A stretch of DNA of 9,132 nt from an uncultured Oscillospiraceae bacterium (GCA_947631805.1 CANRNA010000055.1:1-9132), one strand, 5' to 3'; counted from the stretch's first letter, positions 1 to 6,698 are shown. Program-made: numbers and translations. The notes: generated by a model not told the origin, from the letters alone.

Positions 1-393
1 CTGGCCATATTCGCCGCGGGGATGACCGGCGGGCTGTTCGGCTTTCTGGTGTATAACTTCCACCCGGCCAAGTGCTTTATGGGGGACACGGGGAGCCTGT
101 TTCTGGGCGGGGCCGTGTGCGGCATGGCCTTTGCGCTGGATATGCCCCTGATACTGGTGCCCCTGGGCATCGTGTTCATATTCGAGACCCTGAGCGACAT
201 CATCCAGGTGACGTACTTCAAGCTGACCCACGGCAAGCGGATATTCAAAATGGCTCCCTTCCACCACCATCTGGAGATGGGCGGCTGGCTGGGCCACAAG
301 TGGACAGAGGTGCAGATCGTGGCCCTGTTCACCTGTATCTCCGTCCTGGGCGCGGTGGTGGCGTTTTACTCCTGCGTGGGGCGGTTCTCGTGA
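1..393 (+). CDS. mraY: Phospho-N-acetylmuramoyl-pentapeptide transferase, 3' part (5' end outside window)
   Basis: MraY is the integral membrane enzyme that transfers phospho-MurNAc-pentapeptide from UDP to undecaprenyl phosphate, making lipid I. The reading frame is open from base 1, so only the last 130 residues are present. Two family signatures are visible. The first is FHPAKCFMGDTGS (nt 58-96), containing the catalytic-site GDTGS loop. The second is the histidine loop PFHHHLEMGGW, with its three His codons at 262-270. Hydrophobic segments around IFAAGMTGGLFGFLV, PLILVPLGIVFIF and VQIVALFTCISVLGAVVAF fit the last membrane helices. The TGA stop is at 391-393. The next gene downstream is ftsW, where murD would usually sit. 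Identity is secure from the motifs; the start and promoter cannot be judged. Confidence 0.96.
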   Translation: MAIFAAGMTGGLFGFLVYNFHPAKCFMGDTGSLFLGGAVCGMAFALDMPLILVPLGIVFIFETLSDIIQVTYFKLTHGKRIFKMAPFHHHLEMGGWLGHKWTEVQIVALFTCISVLGAVVAFYSCVGRFS

Positions 394-435
394 CGGGCAG
401 GAAGGATGAAGGTCAAGGCTGTACGGACAAGAGCG

Positions 436-442
436 AAGGAGG
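436..442 (+). promoter_or_regulatory. Shine-Dalgarno AAGGAGG that decides the ftsW start
   Basis: A perfect AAGGAGG lies directly against the first possible in-frame GTG (443), leaving no spacer. The next in-frame GTG, at 452, is 9 nt downstream, a workable spacing. I therefore place the ftsW start at 452. Confidence 0.8.
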
Positions 443-451
443 GTGAGGGCA

Positions 452-1639
452 GTGCCCGCAAAGGCGGATAATGTGGTCAGCTACGGCAGCGGACGGCTGG
501 CGGACTATACATACGACAACCCCATCGAGCGGGGCGGGGTGGACCTGCCCTTCGCGCTGCTGAGCCTGCTGCTGCTGGCGGTGGGGGTCATCATGGTGCT
601 GTCGGCCAGCTTCGCCAGGGCCTATTACGACCCCGGCAACACCACCGGCGGCAACGCCACGTACTATTTCGTGCGCCAGGCCCTGTTCGCCCTGTGCGGG
701 GTGGGCGTGATGTTCGCCTGCTCCCGGTTCCCCATGAACTTCTACCGGCGCATATCGGGCATCGTGATGCTGGTGTCCCTGGCCATGCTGGTGCTGGTGC
801 TGGTGCCCGGCATCGGCGAGAAGGCCAACAACGCCCGCCGGTGGATAAACCTGAAGTTCACCACCTTCCAGCCCTCGGAGATCGCCAAGATCGGCGTCAT
901 CATGTATTTCTCCGTGCTGGTGTGCAAGTATAAGGACAAGATGCGCAGCATCAAATACGGCATCGTGCCCTTTGCCACCATTCTGGGCATGATATGCTTT
1001 TTGCTGGTGCTGGAGCCTCACATGTCGGCCATCATCATCATTTTGGCCATCGGCCTGGTGATGCTGTTTCTGGGGGGGCTGCCCCTGTACTGGTTCATAG
1101 GCGGCGGCGCGGCGGCGGGAGGACTGCTGGCCGTGGGCTACGCCCTGTTCCCCTACGTGCGGGACCGGTTCTCCGCCTGGCTGAACCCCTTCGCGGATAT
1201 GTCCGGCGACGGGTATCAGATCGTGCAGAGCCTCTACTCCATCGGCTCCGGCGGCCTGCTGGGGAAGGGACTGGGGGCGTCCATGCAGAAGTATTTGTAT
1301 CTGCCCGAGGAGCACAACGACTTCATCTTTTCCATCGTGGCCGAGGAGCTGGGCTTCATCGGGGCCATGCTCATCCTGGCCCTGTTCGCCATGCTCATCA
1401 TCCGGGGCTACTGGCTGTCCATCCACGCCAGGGACCGGTACAGCGCCCTGGTGGGGGCGGGCATCACCACCCACCTGGCCATGCAGGTGATACTGAACGT
1501 GGCCGTGTGCACCAACTCCATCCCCTGCACGGGCATATCCCTGCCGCTGTTCAGCTACGGCGGCACGGCGCTGCTGCTGCAAATGGCGGAGCTGGGCATC
1601 ATTCTGTCCCTTTCGCGGGACATTCCGGAGAAGCGGTAA
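452..1639 (+). CDS. ftsW: SEDS-family septal peptidoglycan glycosyltransferase FtsW/SpoVE
   Basis: FtsW is the polytopic SEDS glycosyltransferase that polymerises lipid II at the septum with a class B PBP. The product is 395 aa from GTG 452, a normal length, with about ten hydrophobic segments beginning at LLSLLLLAVGVIMVLSASF. SEDS signatures are present: NARRWINLKFTTFQPSEIAK, GDGYQIVQSLYSIGSGG, GKGLGASMQKYLYLPEEHND and the terminal SLPLFSYGGTALL. The Asp of EEHNDFIF (nt 1319-1321, residue 290) is the position known as catalytic in RodA/FtsW. Position between mraY and murG in the dcw cluster favours FtsW. The sporulation paralogue SpoVE has the same fold and can occupy this locus in Firmicutes, so the FtsW/SpoVE choice is open. 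Its stop codon abuts the murG start, implying translational coupling. Confidence 0.94.
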   Translation: MPAKADNVVSYGSGRLADYTYDNPIERGGVDLPFALLSLLLLAVGVIMVLSASFARAYYDPGNTTGGNATYYFVRQALFALCGVGVMFACSRFPMNFYRRISGIVMLVSLAMLVLVLVPGIGEKANNARRWINLKFTTFQPSEIAKIGVIMYFSVLVCKYKDKMRSIKYGIVPFATILGMICFLLVLEPHMSAIIIILAIGLVMLFLGGLPLYWFIGGGAAAGGLLAVGYALFPYVRDRFSAWLNPFADMSGDGYQIVQSLYSIGSGGLLGKGLGASMQKYLYLPEEHNDFIFSIVAEELGFIGAMLILALFAMLIIRGYWLSIHARDRYSALVGAGITTHLAMQVILNVAVCTNSIPCTGISLPLFSYGGTALLLQMAELGIILSLSRDIPEKR

Positions 1640-2770
1640 ATGAGATTTCTTTTCACATGCGGCGGTACCGCCGGACATATCAACCCCGCCCTGGGCGTGG
1701 CGGGCCGGATAAAGGAGCTGCTCCCCGACGCGGAGTTCCTGTTCGTGGGGGCGGAGGGCCACATGGAGACCGAGCTTGTCCCCCGGGAGGGCTACCCCAT
1801 CAGGACCGTGCGGATAGCGGGATTTCGCCGGGGCGTGTCGCCCAGGATGATAGCGGAGAACGTGCAGACCGCGGCCAGGCTGGTGAAGGCCTGCCGCCAG
1901 GCGAAGGGGTATATCCGGGAATTTAAGCCGGACGTGGCTGTGGGCACCGGGGGATATGTGTGCTATCCGGTGCTGAAAATGGCCTCCGACATGGGCATCC
2001 CCACGGCGGTGCACGAGTCCAACGCCGTGCCGGGCCTGACCACGAAGCTGCTGGCCCGGAGCGTGGACCGCATCCTGGTGGGGCTCAGCGAGAGCCGGGA
2101 TTTTTACAGCCACCCGGAGAAGGTGGAGGTCACCGGCACCCCCGTGCGGGTGGACTTCCGGGGGGTGGACATGGCCCGGGCCCGGCGGGAGCTGGGGCTG
2201 GAGCCGGATAAGCCCGTGGTGCTGGCGGTGTTCGGCTCCCTGGGGGCGGAGTACATGAACAGGGCCATGGTGGGCTTCATCCGCCGGATGGGCGCCCAAG
2301 GCGGTTTTCGACTGATATATGCCACCGGCAAGCGGTATTATGACGGTGTGCGCCAGACCCTGGCGGCCCAGGGGCTGGACCACACCCCTGGACTGGACCT
2401 GCGGGAATATGTCTATGATATGCCCAAGGTCATGGGGGCTGCGGACGTGATCATCTGCCGGAGCGGGGCGTCCACCATCAGCGAGCTGACCTATCTGGGC
2501 AAGGGAGCGGTGATCGTGCCCAGTCCCAACGTGGTCAACAACCACCAGGAGAAGAACGCCCGGGTGCTGGATAAGGCCGGGGCGGCCAAAATGCTCCTGG
2601 AGGGGAAATTCGACGGGGACGGCCTGTTCGACACGGTGACGGGCCTGCTCTCGGACCCCCAGGCCCTGGAGCGGATGCGCCAGGCGTCCCGTGCCATGGG
2701 CGTCACCGACGCCACGGACCGGATCGCCTCCATCGTTCTGGGGCTTGCGCAAAAGGGAAAAATGGGGTAA
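1640..2770 (+). CDS. murG: UDP-GlcNAc:undecaprenyl-PP-MurNAc-pentapeptide GlcNAc transferase MurG
   Basis: MurG is the peripheral membrane GT-B enzyme that adds GlcNAc to lipid I, making lipid II on the cytoplasmic face. The product is 376 aa, slightly longer than typical. Visible motifs in order: N-terminal glycine loop GGTAGHINPA (residues 8-17), acceptor-domain HESNAVPG (125-132), TGTPVR (165-170), the linker-side loop GSLGA (199-203), RSGASTISE (274-282, with the Glu expected to bind the ribose) and NNHQEKNA (300-307, with the donor-binding Gln). The GSLGA loop departs from the common GGSQGA: Gln is replaced by Leu and the first Gly by Phe. The ATG directly follows the ftsW TAA, and GGAG at 1627-1630 inside the ftsW tail is its binding site (9 nt spacing). 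It is probably co-transcribed with mraY and ftsW. Confidence 0.96.
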   Translation: MRFLFTCGGTAGHINPALGVAGRIKELLPDAEFLFVGAEGHMETELVPREGYPIRTVRIAGFRRGVSPRMIAENVQTAARLVKACRQAKGYIREFKPDVAVGTGGYVCYPVLKMASDMGIPTAVHESNAVPGLTTKLLARSVDRILVGLSESRDFYSHPEKVEVTGTPVRVDFRGVDMARARRELGLEPDKPVVLAVFGSLGAEYMNRAMVGFIRRMGAQGGFRLIYATGKRYYDGVRQTLAAQGLDHTPGLDLREYVYDMPKVMGAADVIICRSGASTISELTYLGKGAVIVPSPNVVNNHQEKNARVLDKAGAAKMLLEGKFDGDGLFDTVTGLLSDPQALERMRQASRAMGVTDATDRIASIVLGLAQKGKMG

Positions 2771-2812
2771 TATTACCCTGCTCACAAAAGACGACGAAGC
2801 GAGGTATGAGCT

Positions 2813-3571
2813 TTGGCCAGACGCGACCGCTACGGCACTGCCAGAAAAAAGAAGAGAAACGCCCTGTTCGCACCCCTGTCCTTCCTGCTGGTGTGCGTGG
2901 CGGTGGTGTTCGGCATGGGCGTGTTTTTCCGGGTGCAGACCATCGAGGTGACGGGCACGGAGAGCTATACCCCCGAGGAGATCATCGAGGCCTCCGGCAT
3001 CGACGTGGGGGATAACCTGTTTTTCATCAACAAGGCCTCCGCCAACAGCCGCATCTACGCCCGCCTGCCCATGGTGGAGGTGGCCAGTGTGGAGCCGGAG
3101 CTGCCCAACAAGGTGGTCATATCCGTGGAGGAGAGCCATGCCCTGGCCTATGTGCTCAGCGGGGAGAACTACTGGATGATCACCGGCGGGTGCAAGCTGC
3201 TGGGCATGCCCATGGCGCCGGAGGAGCTGACGGGGCTCATCCAGGTGGTGAACGTGGAGCCGGTGGAGCCGGAGGTAGGGGACATCATGCAGGTGTCCCA
3301 GGAGGAGGAGCTGAAGCTGGTCTACCTGAAGGACCTGCTGGCCAGCATCCAGAACTTGGACATGGGCGGGAGCATCACCCAGCTGGACATGTCCAACGCC
3401 GCCAACCCCACCTTCCGGTACATGGACCGGTTCACCGTGCGCATGGGCTCCAACGACAACACGGACTATAAGCTGCGGATGTTCCTCAGCGCCGTGATGA
3501 CTATGGCCCAGGACGAGGCGGGCACCTTCAACCTGTCCGACGGCGTACACGTGTACTACACCCCCGACTGA
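2813..3571 (+). CDS. ftsQ: Cell division protein FtsQ/DivIB, TTG start
   Basis: FtsQ (DivIB in Gram-positives) is a bitopic scaffold protein that joins the FtsB/DivIC-FtsL subcomplex and the septal synthase. The 252-aa product has a short basic cytoplasmic tail (residues 1-16, rich in Arg and Lys) and one membrane helix (about 18-38). A POTRA domain (about 41-108) opens with VQTIEVTGTESYTPEEI and runs to LPNKVVISVEE. A beta domain follows, ending DRFTVRMGSNDNTDYKLRM near the C-terminus, typical of the FtsQ/DivIB fold. The start is TTG. An in-frame TGA at 2807-2809 rules out anything further upstream, and GAGG at 2801-2804 lies 8 nt before it. It sits 42 nt after murG and probably belongs to the same transcript. 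No murC, murB, ftsA or divIC is adjacent. Confidence 0.9.
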   Translation: MARRDRYGTARKKKRNALFAPLSFLLVCVAVVFGMGVFFRVQTIEVTGTESYTPEEIIEASGIDVGDNLFFINKASANSRIYARLPMVEVASVEPELPNKVVISVEESHALAYVLSGENYWMITGGCKLLGMPMAPEELTGLIQVVNVEPVEPEVGDIMQVSQEEELKLVYLKDLLASIQNLDMGGSITQLDMSNAANPTFRYMDRFTVRMGSNDNTDYKLRMFLSAVMTMAQDEAGTFNLSDGVHVYYTPD

Positions 3572-3605
3572 CGGGGCGCAGGCGGGCGGATTTTCCCGTC
3601 GGGGG
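3561..3605 (+). other. Hairpin at the end of ftsQ; possible weak terminator
   Basis: CCCCCGAC (3561-3568) can pair perfectly with GTCGGGGG (3598-3605), enclosing the ftsQ stop codon in a 29-nt loop. An alternative stem GACGGG (3570-3575) with CCCGTC (3595-3600) competes for the same bases. No T-tract follows directly; the nearest is TTTTT at 3621-3625. This is therefore not a standard intrinsic terminator. It may stabilise the transcript end or partly reduce read-through into ftsZ. Confidence 0.3.
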
Positions 3606-3613
3606 AGAAAACT

Positions 3614-3642
3614 TTGAAAATTTTTCCGCCGTTTGACATAAT
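3614..3642 (+). promoter_or_regulatory. ftsZ promoter P1 (sigma-A-like)
   Basis: TTGAAA (3614-3619), a 17-nt spacer, then CATAAT (3637-3642). Each box matches consensus at five of six positions. It lies in an AT-rich island between GC-rich genes, in the only sizeable gap of the division cluster. Confidence 0.6.
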
Positions 3643-3658
3643 ATTTTTAAATAAACTA

Positions 3659-3687
3659 TTGACCTGCACGGTTTTTCGTAATAAAAT
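3659..3687 (+). promoter_or_regulatory. ftsZ promoter P2 (sigma-A-like)
   Basis: TTGACC (3659-3664), exactly 17 nt, then TAAAAT (3682-3687). Five of six positions match in each box. Transcription would begin near 3694, giving a leader of about 59 nt before the ftsZ ATG. Confidence 0.7.
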
Positions 3688-3703
3688 GTAACAGATATAT
3701 AAT
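3675..3703 (+). promoter_or_regulatory. Possible ftsZ promoter P3
   Basis: A perfect TATAAT (3698-3703) has TTCGTA (3675-3680) 17 nt upstream. The -35 match is poor (three of six) and there is no TG extension, so this may be chance in AT-rich sequence. Confidence 0.35.
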
Positions 3704-3737
3704 GTATTTTTGCGCACGCGTACCCATATCGAAACAC

Positions 3738-3743
3738 GGGAGG
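3738..3743 (+). promoter_or_regulatory. ftsZ ribosome binding site, fixes the start at 3753
   Basis: GGGAGG lies 9 nt before ATG 3753. The in-frame ATG at 3702 would add 17 residues unlike FtsZ, has no binding site, and falls within or next to the predicted promoters. The start at 3753 is therefore preferred. Confidence 0.8.
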
Positions 3744-3752
3744 CAAATAAAG

Positions 3753-4883
<1,131 letters not shown>

Positions 4884-4908
4884 CGGACAAAGGCCCCTGG
4901 CCGATATG

Positions 4909-4950
4909 CCGCGCCCCGCGCACGTTTTCGTGCGCGGGGCGCGGATCTTT
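4909..4950 (+). terminator. Intrinsic terminator after ftsZ
   Basis: A perfect 16-bp stem joins 4909-4924 (CCGCGCCCCGCGCACG) to 4929-4944 through a TTTT loop, followed by a short T-rich stretch ATCTTT. It begins 25 nt after the ftsZ stop. The stem is very strong, while the T-tract is modest. Confidence 0.85.
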
Positions 4951-5003
4951 ATGGACAAATTAGGAAAAATGACAAAGGATTTCCGGGAAAATGAAGATTT
5001 TTC

Positions 5004-5032
5004 TTGCGTTTTTCACGGAAACGCCGTACAAT
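5004..5032 (+). promoter_or_regulatory. Promoter of the YegP-like gene
   Basis: TTGCGT (5004-5009), a 17-nt spacer, then TACAAT (5027-5032). The -10 box is good and the -35 keeps only TTG. It lies between the ftsZ terminator and the gene. It also overlaps the first in-frame ATG at 4991, which argues against that start. Confidence 0.55.
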
Positions 5033-5073
5033 ATGGAAGGCTTCGCACCGCGCCCCCTAATTTTTACAGAAAG

Positions 5074-5079
5074 AAGGAG
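5074..5079 (+). promoter_or_regulatory. Ribosome binding site of the YegP-like gene
   Basis: AAGGAG with 7 nt to ATG 5087. It selects this start over the ATG at 4991, whose 32 extra residues do not resemble the family. Confidence 0.85.
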
Positions 5080-5086
5080 CAATCGT

Positions 5087-5467
5087 ATGGCAGCGAGATT
5101 CGAGATCAAGGCGGCAAAGAACGGCAAGGGCTATGTGTTCAACCTGCGGGCGGCAAACGGACAGGTCATCGCCTCCTGCGGCGAGACCTACAGCAGCGTT
5201 GACAGCTGCAAGAAGGGCGCGGAGAGCGTTCGGAAAAACTGCGCTGTCCATGTGGAGGACCAGGCTGCCAAGGCATGCGAGACCCTGACCCACCCCAAGT
5301 TCGAGCTGTACAAGGACAAGGCGGGGCAGTTCCGCTTCCGTCTGAAGGCCTCCAACGGCGAGATCATCGCCGTCAGCGAGGGCTATACCAGCAAGTCCAG
5401 CGCCAAAAACGGCATCGCCTCCGTGGGCCGCAGCGCTCCCGAGGCCGCTGTGGTGGAGGCGGAGTGA
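5087..5467 (+). CDS. YegP/UPF0339 (DUF1508) protein with two tandem repeats
   Basis: The 126-aa protein consists of two copies of the YegP-type repeat. Copy one (about residues 5-55) begins FEIKAAKNGKGYVFNLRAANG. Copy two (about 72-120) runs FELYKDKAGQFRFRLKASNG, then IIAVSEGYTSKSSAKNGI. The second copy fits the family pattern closely. The first is more divergent and has two Cys residues (31 and 41) within the repeat plus Cys 52 near its end. YegP proteins are small soluble proteins of uncertain function, so none is assigned here. No signal peptide or membrane segment is visible. The gene is flanked by the ftsZ terminator and a convergent gene and has its own promoter, so it is probably monocistronic. 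The 24-residue linker and the Glu-rich tail (AVVEAE) are unremarkable. Confidence 0.88.
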   Translation: MAARFEIKAAKNGKGYVFNLRAANGQVIASCGETYSSVDSCKKGAESVRKNCAVHVEDQAAKACETLTHPKFELYKDKAGQFRFRLKASNGEIIAVSEGYTSKSSAKNGIASVGRSAPEAAVVEAE

Positions 5468-5488
5468 GTTCCGCCGTTCCCCTTGTGA

Positions 5489-5534
5489 AAAATATCTCCG
5501 CCCGCTCCCGCTTTGACCTGGGGGCGGGCGGAGA
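5489..5534 (-). terminator. Intrinsic terminator of the nucleotidyltransferase gene, between convergent genes
   Basis: A 15-bp stem (5495-5509 with 5520-5534, one G-U pair) encloses a 10-nt loop. Read on the - strand it begins 9 nt after the TAG stop and is followed by a T-rich run (complement of GAAAAATA, 5487-5494). On the + strand no T-tract follows, so it should mainly stop - strand transcription. It could still impede read-through from the YegP-like gene. Confidence 0.75.
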
Positions 5535-5543
5535 CATACTATG

Positions 5544-6500
5544 CTAGGAGAGGCCGCGCTCCAGCTTTTTCGCCAGGGCCTCCATCCGCCGCACGGCGGC
5601 CCGGTCTCCCTCCAGGACCAGGGCGCACCGGTCGGCCGCCGGGGCCAGGTGGGCCCGGCCGTGGGCGCCGCTGACGGTCAGGCCGTCGGTAAAGTCCGCG
5701 CCGAACTCCGCCAACGCCTCCCCCATGGCCCGCATGAGACGGGCCCGGTCCCGGCAGGGCACCACCCGCCGGGGGACATCCTCCCCGCCGGGGAGGCGGT
5801 AGAGGCCGTTCAGGGCGTCCAGATTGCACTGGTAGTAGGCCTGGGGGGTGCCGATATCGCACCAGTAGCCCTCCATGACCATCCCCCGCATGGGGACCCC
5901 CTCCCGCAGGAGACGGGGAAACAGGTCCCGGGCGAAGTCGTAGGGGGTCCCGGCGGGGATGAAGTCCAGCACCGGGGCGCTGAGGACGTATATGCCCGTG
6001 CTGACCTGGTCCGTCACCACCCGCTCCCAGGGGGGCTTCTCCAGAAAGCCGGTGACGCGCCCCTGCCGGTCGGTGAGCACCAGCCCGTAGGGCAGAGGCT
6101 CCGCCTGGGCGGACAGGGCGATGGTCACCCCGCCCTGATGGGCCTCCATCAGCTCTCCCAGGTCATAGTCGCATGCCCCGTCCCCGCTGATGACGAGAAA
6201 GTCGTCGTCGCCGATGAAATCGGCGCAGTTTTTCACCGCCCCCGCTGTGCCGAGAGGCGCCGTCTCGTCCCGGTATTCGATGCGCACGCCGAAGCGTGCC
6301 CCGTCCCCGAAGTGGTCCCGGATGCGCTGGGGCTGGTAGTGGAGCGTCAGGCACAGCCGGTCGAAGCCGTTTTCCCGCAGCAGCGCCACGGTGTGTTCCA
6401 GCAGGGGCTTGCCAAGCAGGGGCATCATGGGCTTGGGCAGGTCCCCGGAAACGGCCCGCAGGCGCGTTCCCGCCCCGCCGGAGAGTATGACCGCTTTCAT
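5544..6500 (-). CDS. Sugar-1-phosphate nucleotidyltransferase fused to a phosphohexomutase-like C-terminal domain
   Basis: The 318-aa protein has a complete NTP_transferase (Rossmann-like) domain at about residues 1-235: GGAGTRL (8-14), PKP (22-24), LGTAG (83-87), SGDGACDYD (Asp 107), FLEKPPWE (152-159), STGIYVL (167-173) and GYWCDIGTP (211-219). These fit the mannose-1-phosphate guanylyltransferase group that joins a sugar phosphate and an NTP to make an NDP-sugar. The last ~75 residues (VPCRDRARLMRAMGEAL, then DGLTVSGAHGRAHLAPAADR) resemble the closing domain IV of bifunctional guanylyltransferase/phosphomannomutases of about 800 aa. The hexapeptide region and mutase domains I-III appear absent. 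The start at 6500 is chosen because GGAGA (6510-6506) lies 5 nt upstream and the catalytic loop begins at once. The substrate sugar is unknown; GDP-mannose-type chemistry is an inference. Confidence 0.85.
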   Translation of the reverse strand: MKAVILSGGAGTRLRAVSGDLPKPMMPLLGKPLLEHTVALLRENGFDRLCLTLHYQPQRIRDHFGDGARFGVRIEYRDETAPLGTAGAVKNCADFIGDDDFLVISGDGACDYDLGELMEAHQGGVTIALSAQAEPLPYGLVLTDRQGRVTGFLEKPPWERVVTDQVSTGIYVLSAPVLDFIPAGTPYDFARDLFPRLLREGVPMRGMVMEGYWCDIGTPQAYYQCNLDALNGLYRLPGGEDVPRRVVPCRDRARLMRAMGEALAEFGADFTDGLTVSGAHGRAHLAPAADRCALVLEGDRAAVRRMEALAKKLERGLS

Positions 6501-6505
6501 AGTTG

Positions 6506-6510
6506 TCTCC
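6506..6510 (-). promoter_or_regulatory. Ribosome binding site of the nucleotidyltransferase gene
   Basis: GGAGA on the - strand, 5 nt before ATG 6500. An in-frame ATG at 6512 would add only METT and has just a weak AGGG-like site upstream. No convincing - strand promoter was found in 6513-6690. Confidence 0.6.
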
Positions 6511-6550
6511 ATTCTGCCGCCCTGGGAGCCGGGAAGACCCGGCCCGGCCC

Positions 6551-6589
6551 GGCGGGCGGCCCGCCGTGTGGGCGGCATCCCGCGCCGCC
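6551..6589. repeat. Two adjacent GC-rich inverted repeats in the divergent intergenic region
   Basis: GGCGGG (6551-6556) and CCCGCC (6560-6565) pair around a 3-nt loop. GGCGGC (6571-6576) and GCCGCC (6584-6589) pair around a 7-nt loop. They sit upstream of the gdpP promoter and in the likely leader of the - strand gene. No T-tract follows on either strand. Random pairing is easy at this GC content, so function is uncertain. Confidence 0.4.
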
Positions 6590-6650
6590 TGGATGATAGT
6601 GTTTGCCGACGGGCGGGAAATATGTGGCCGGAGGGGCGGGAAAAATGTGT

Positions 6651-6679
6651 TTGTATTATGGCGGTTTATCTGTTATAAT
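6651..6679 (+). promoter_or_regulatory. gdpP promoter, extended -10
   Basis: A perfect TATAAT (6674-6679) is preceded by TGT (6671-6673), an extended -10 element. TTGTAT (6651-6656) lies 17 nt upstream as a weak -35. The start would be near 6686, giving a leader of about 26 nt before ATG 6712. Confidence 0.72.
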
Positions 6680-6698
6680 AACCCAGTATATTTATTTT

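Noticed and set aside
2806..3015. A 69-codon frame from ATG 2806 overlapping ftsQ
   Set aside because: It becomes a Gly/His/Arg-rich shadow inside ftsQ with no family resemblance. Kept only as a possible competitor for initiation.
413..3550. A 1045-codon open frame on the - strand opposite ftsW, murG and ftsQ
   Set aside because: It lies opposite four well-identified genes. Its protein is a His/Gly/Val/Gln-rich shadow product of GC-rich third codon positions, with no recognisable domain.
3585..3630. Inverted repeat GGCGGA / TCCGCC around the ftsZ P1 -35 region
   Set aside because: Only six base pairs with a 34-nt loop, and easily expected at this composition. No support as an operator.
3633..3662. 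Perfect TTGACA (3633-3638) as the -35 of a further promoter
   Set aside because: At 16-18 nt spacing the candidate -10 boxes (ACTATT, CTATTG, TATTGA) are poor. The hexamer more likely overlaps the P1 -10 by chance.
5541..6596. A 351-codon + strand frame opposite the nucleotidyltransferase gene
   Set aside because: The - strand frame carries all nucleotidyltransferase motifs. The + frame is Pro/Gly/His/Val-rich and lacks a plausible ribosome binding site.
6655..6683. CATAAT on the - strand as a promoter for the nucleotidyltransferase gene
   Set aside because: No TTG-type -35 lies at an acceptable distance, and the leader would be about 150 nt. Too weak to list.
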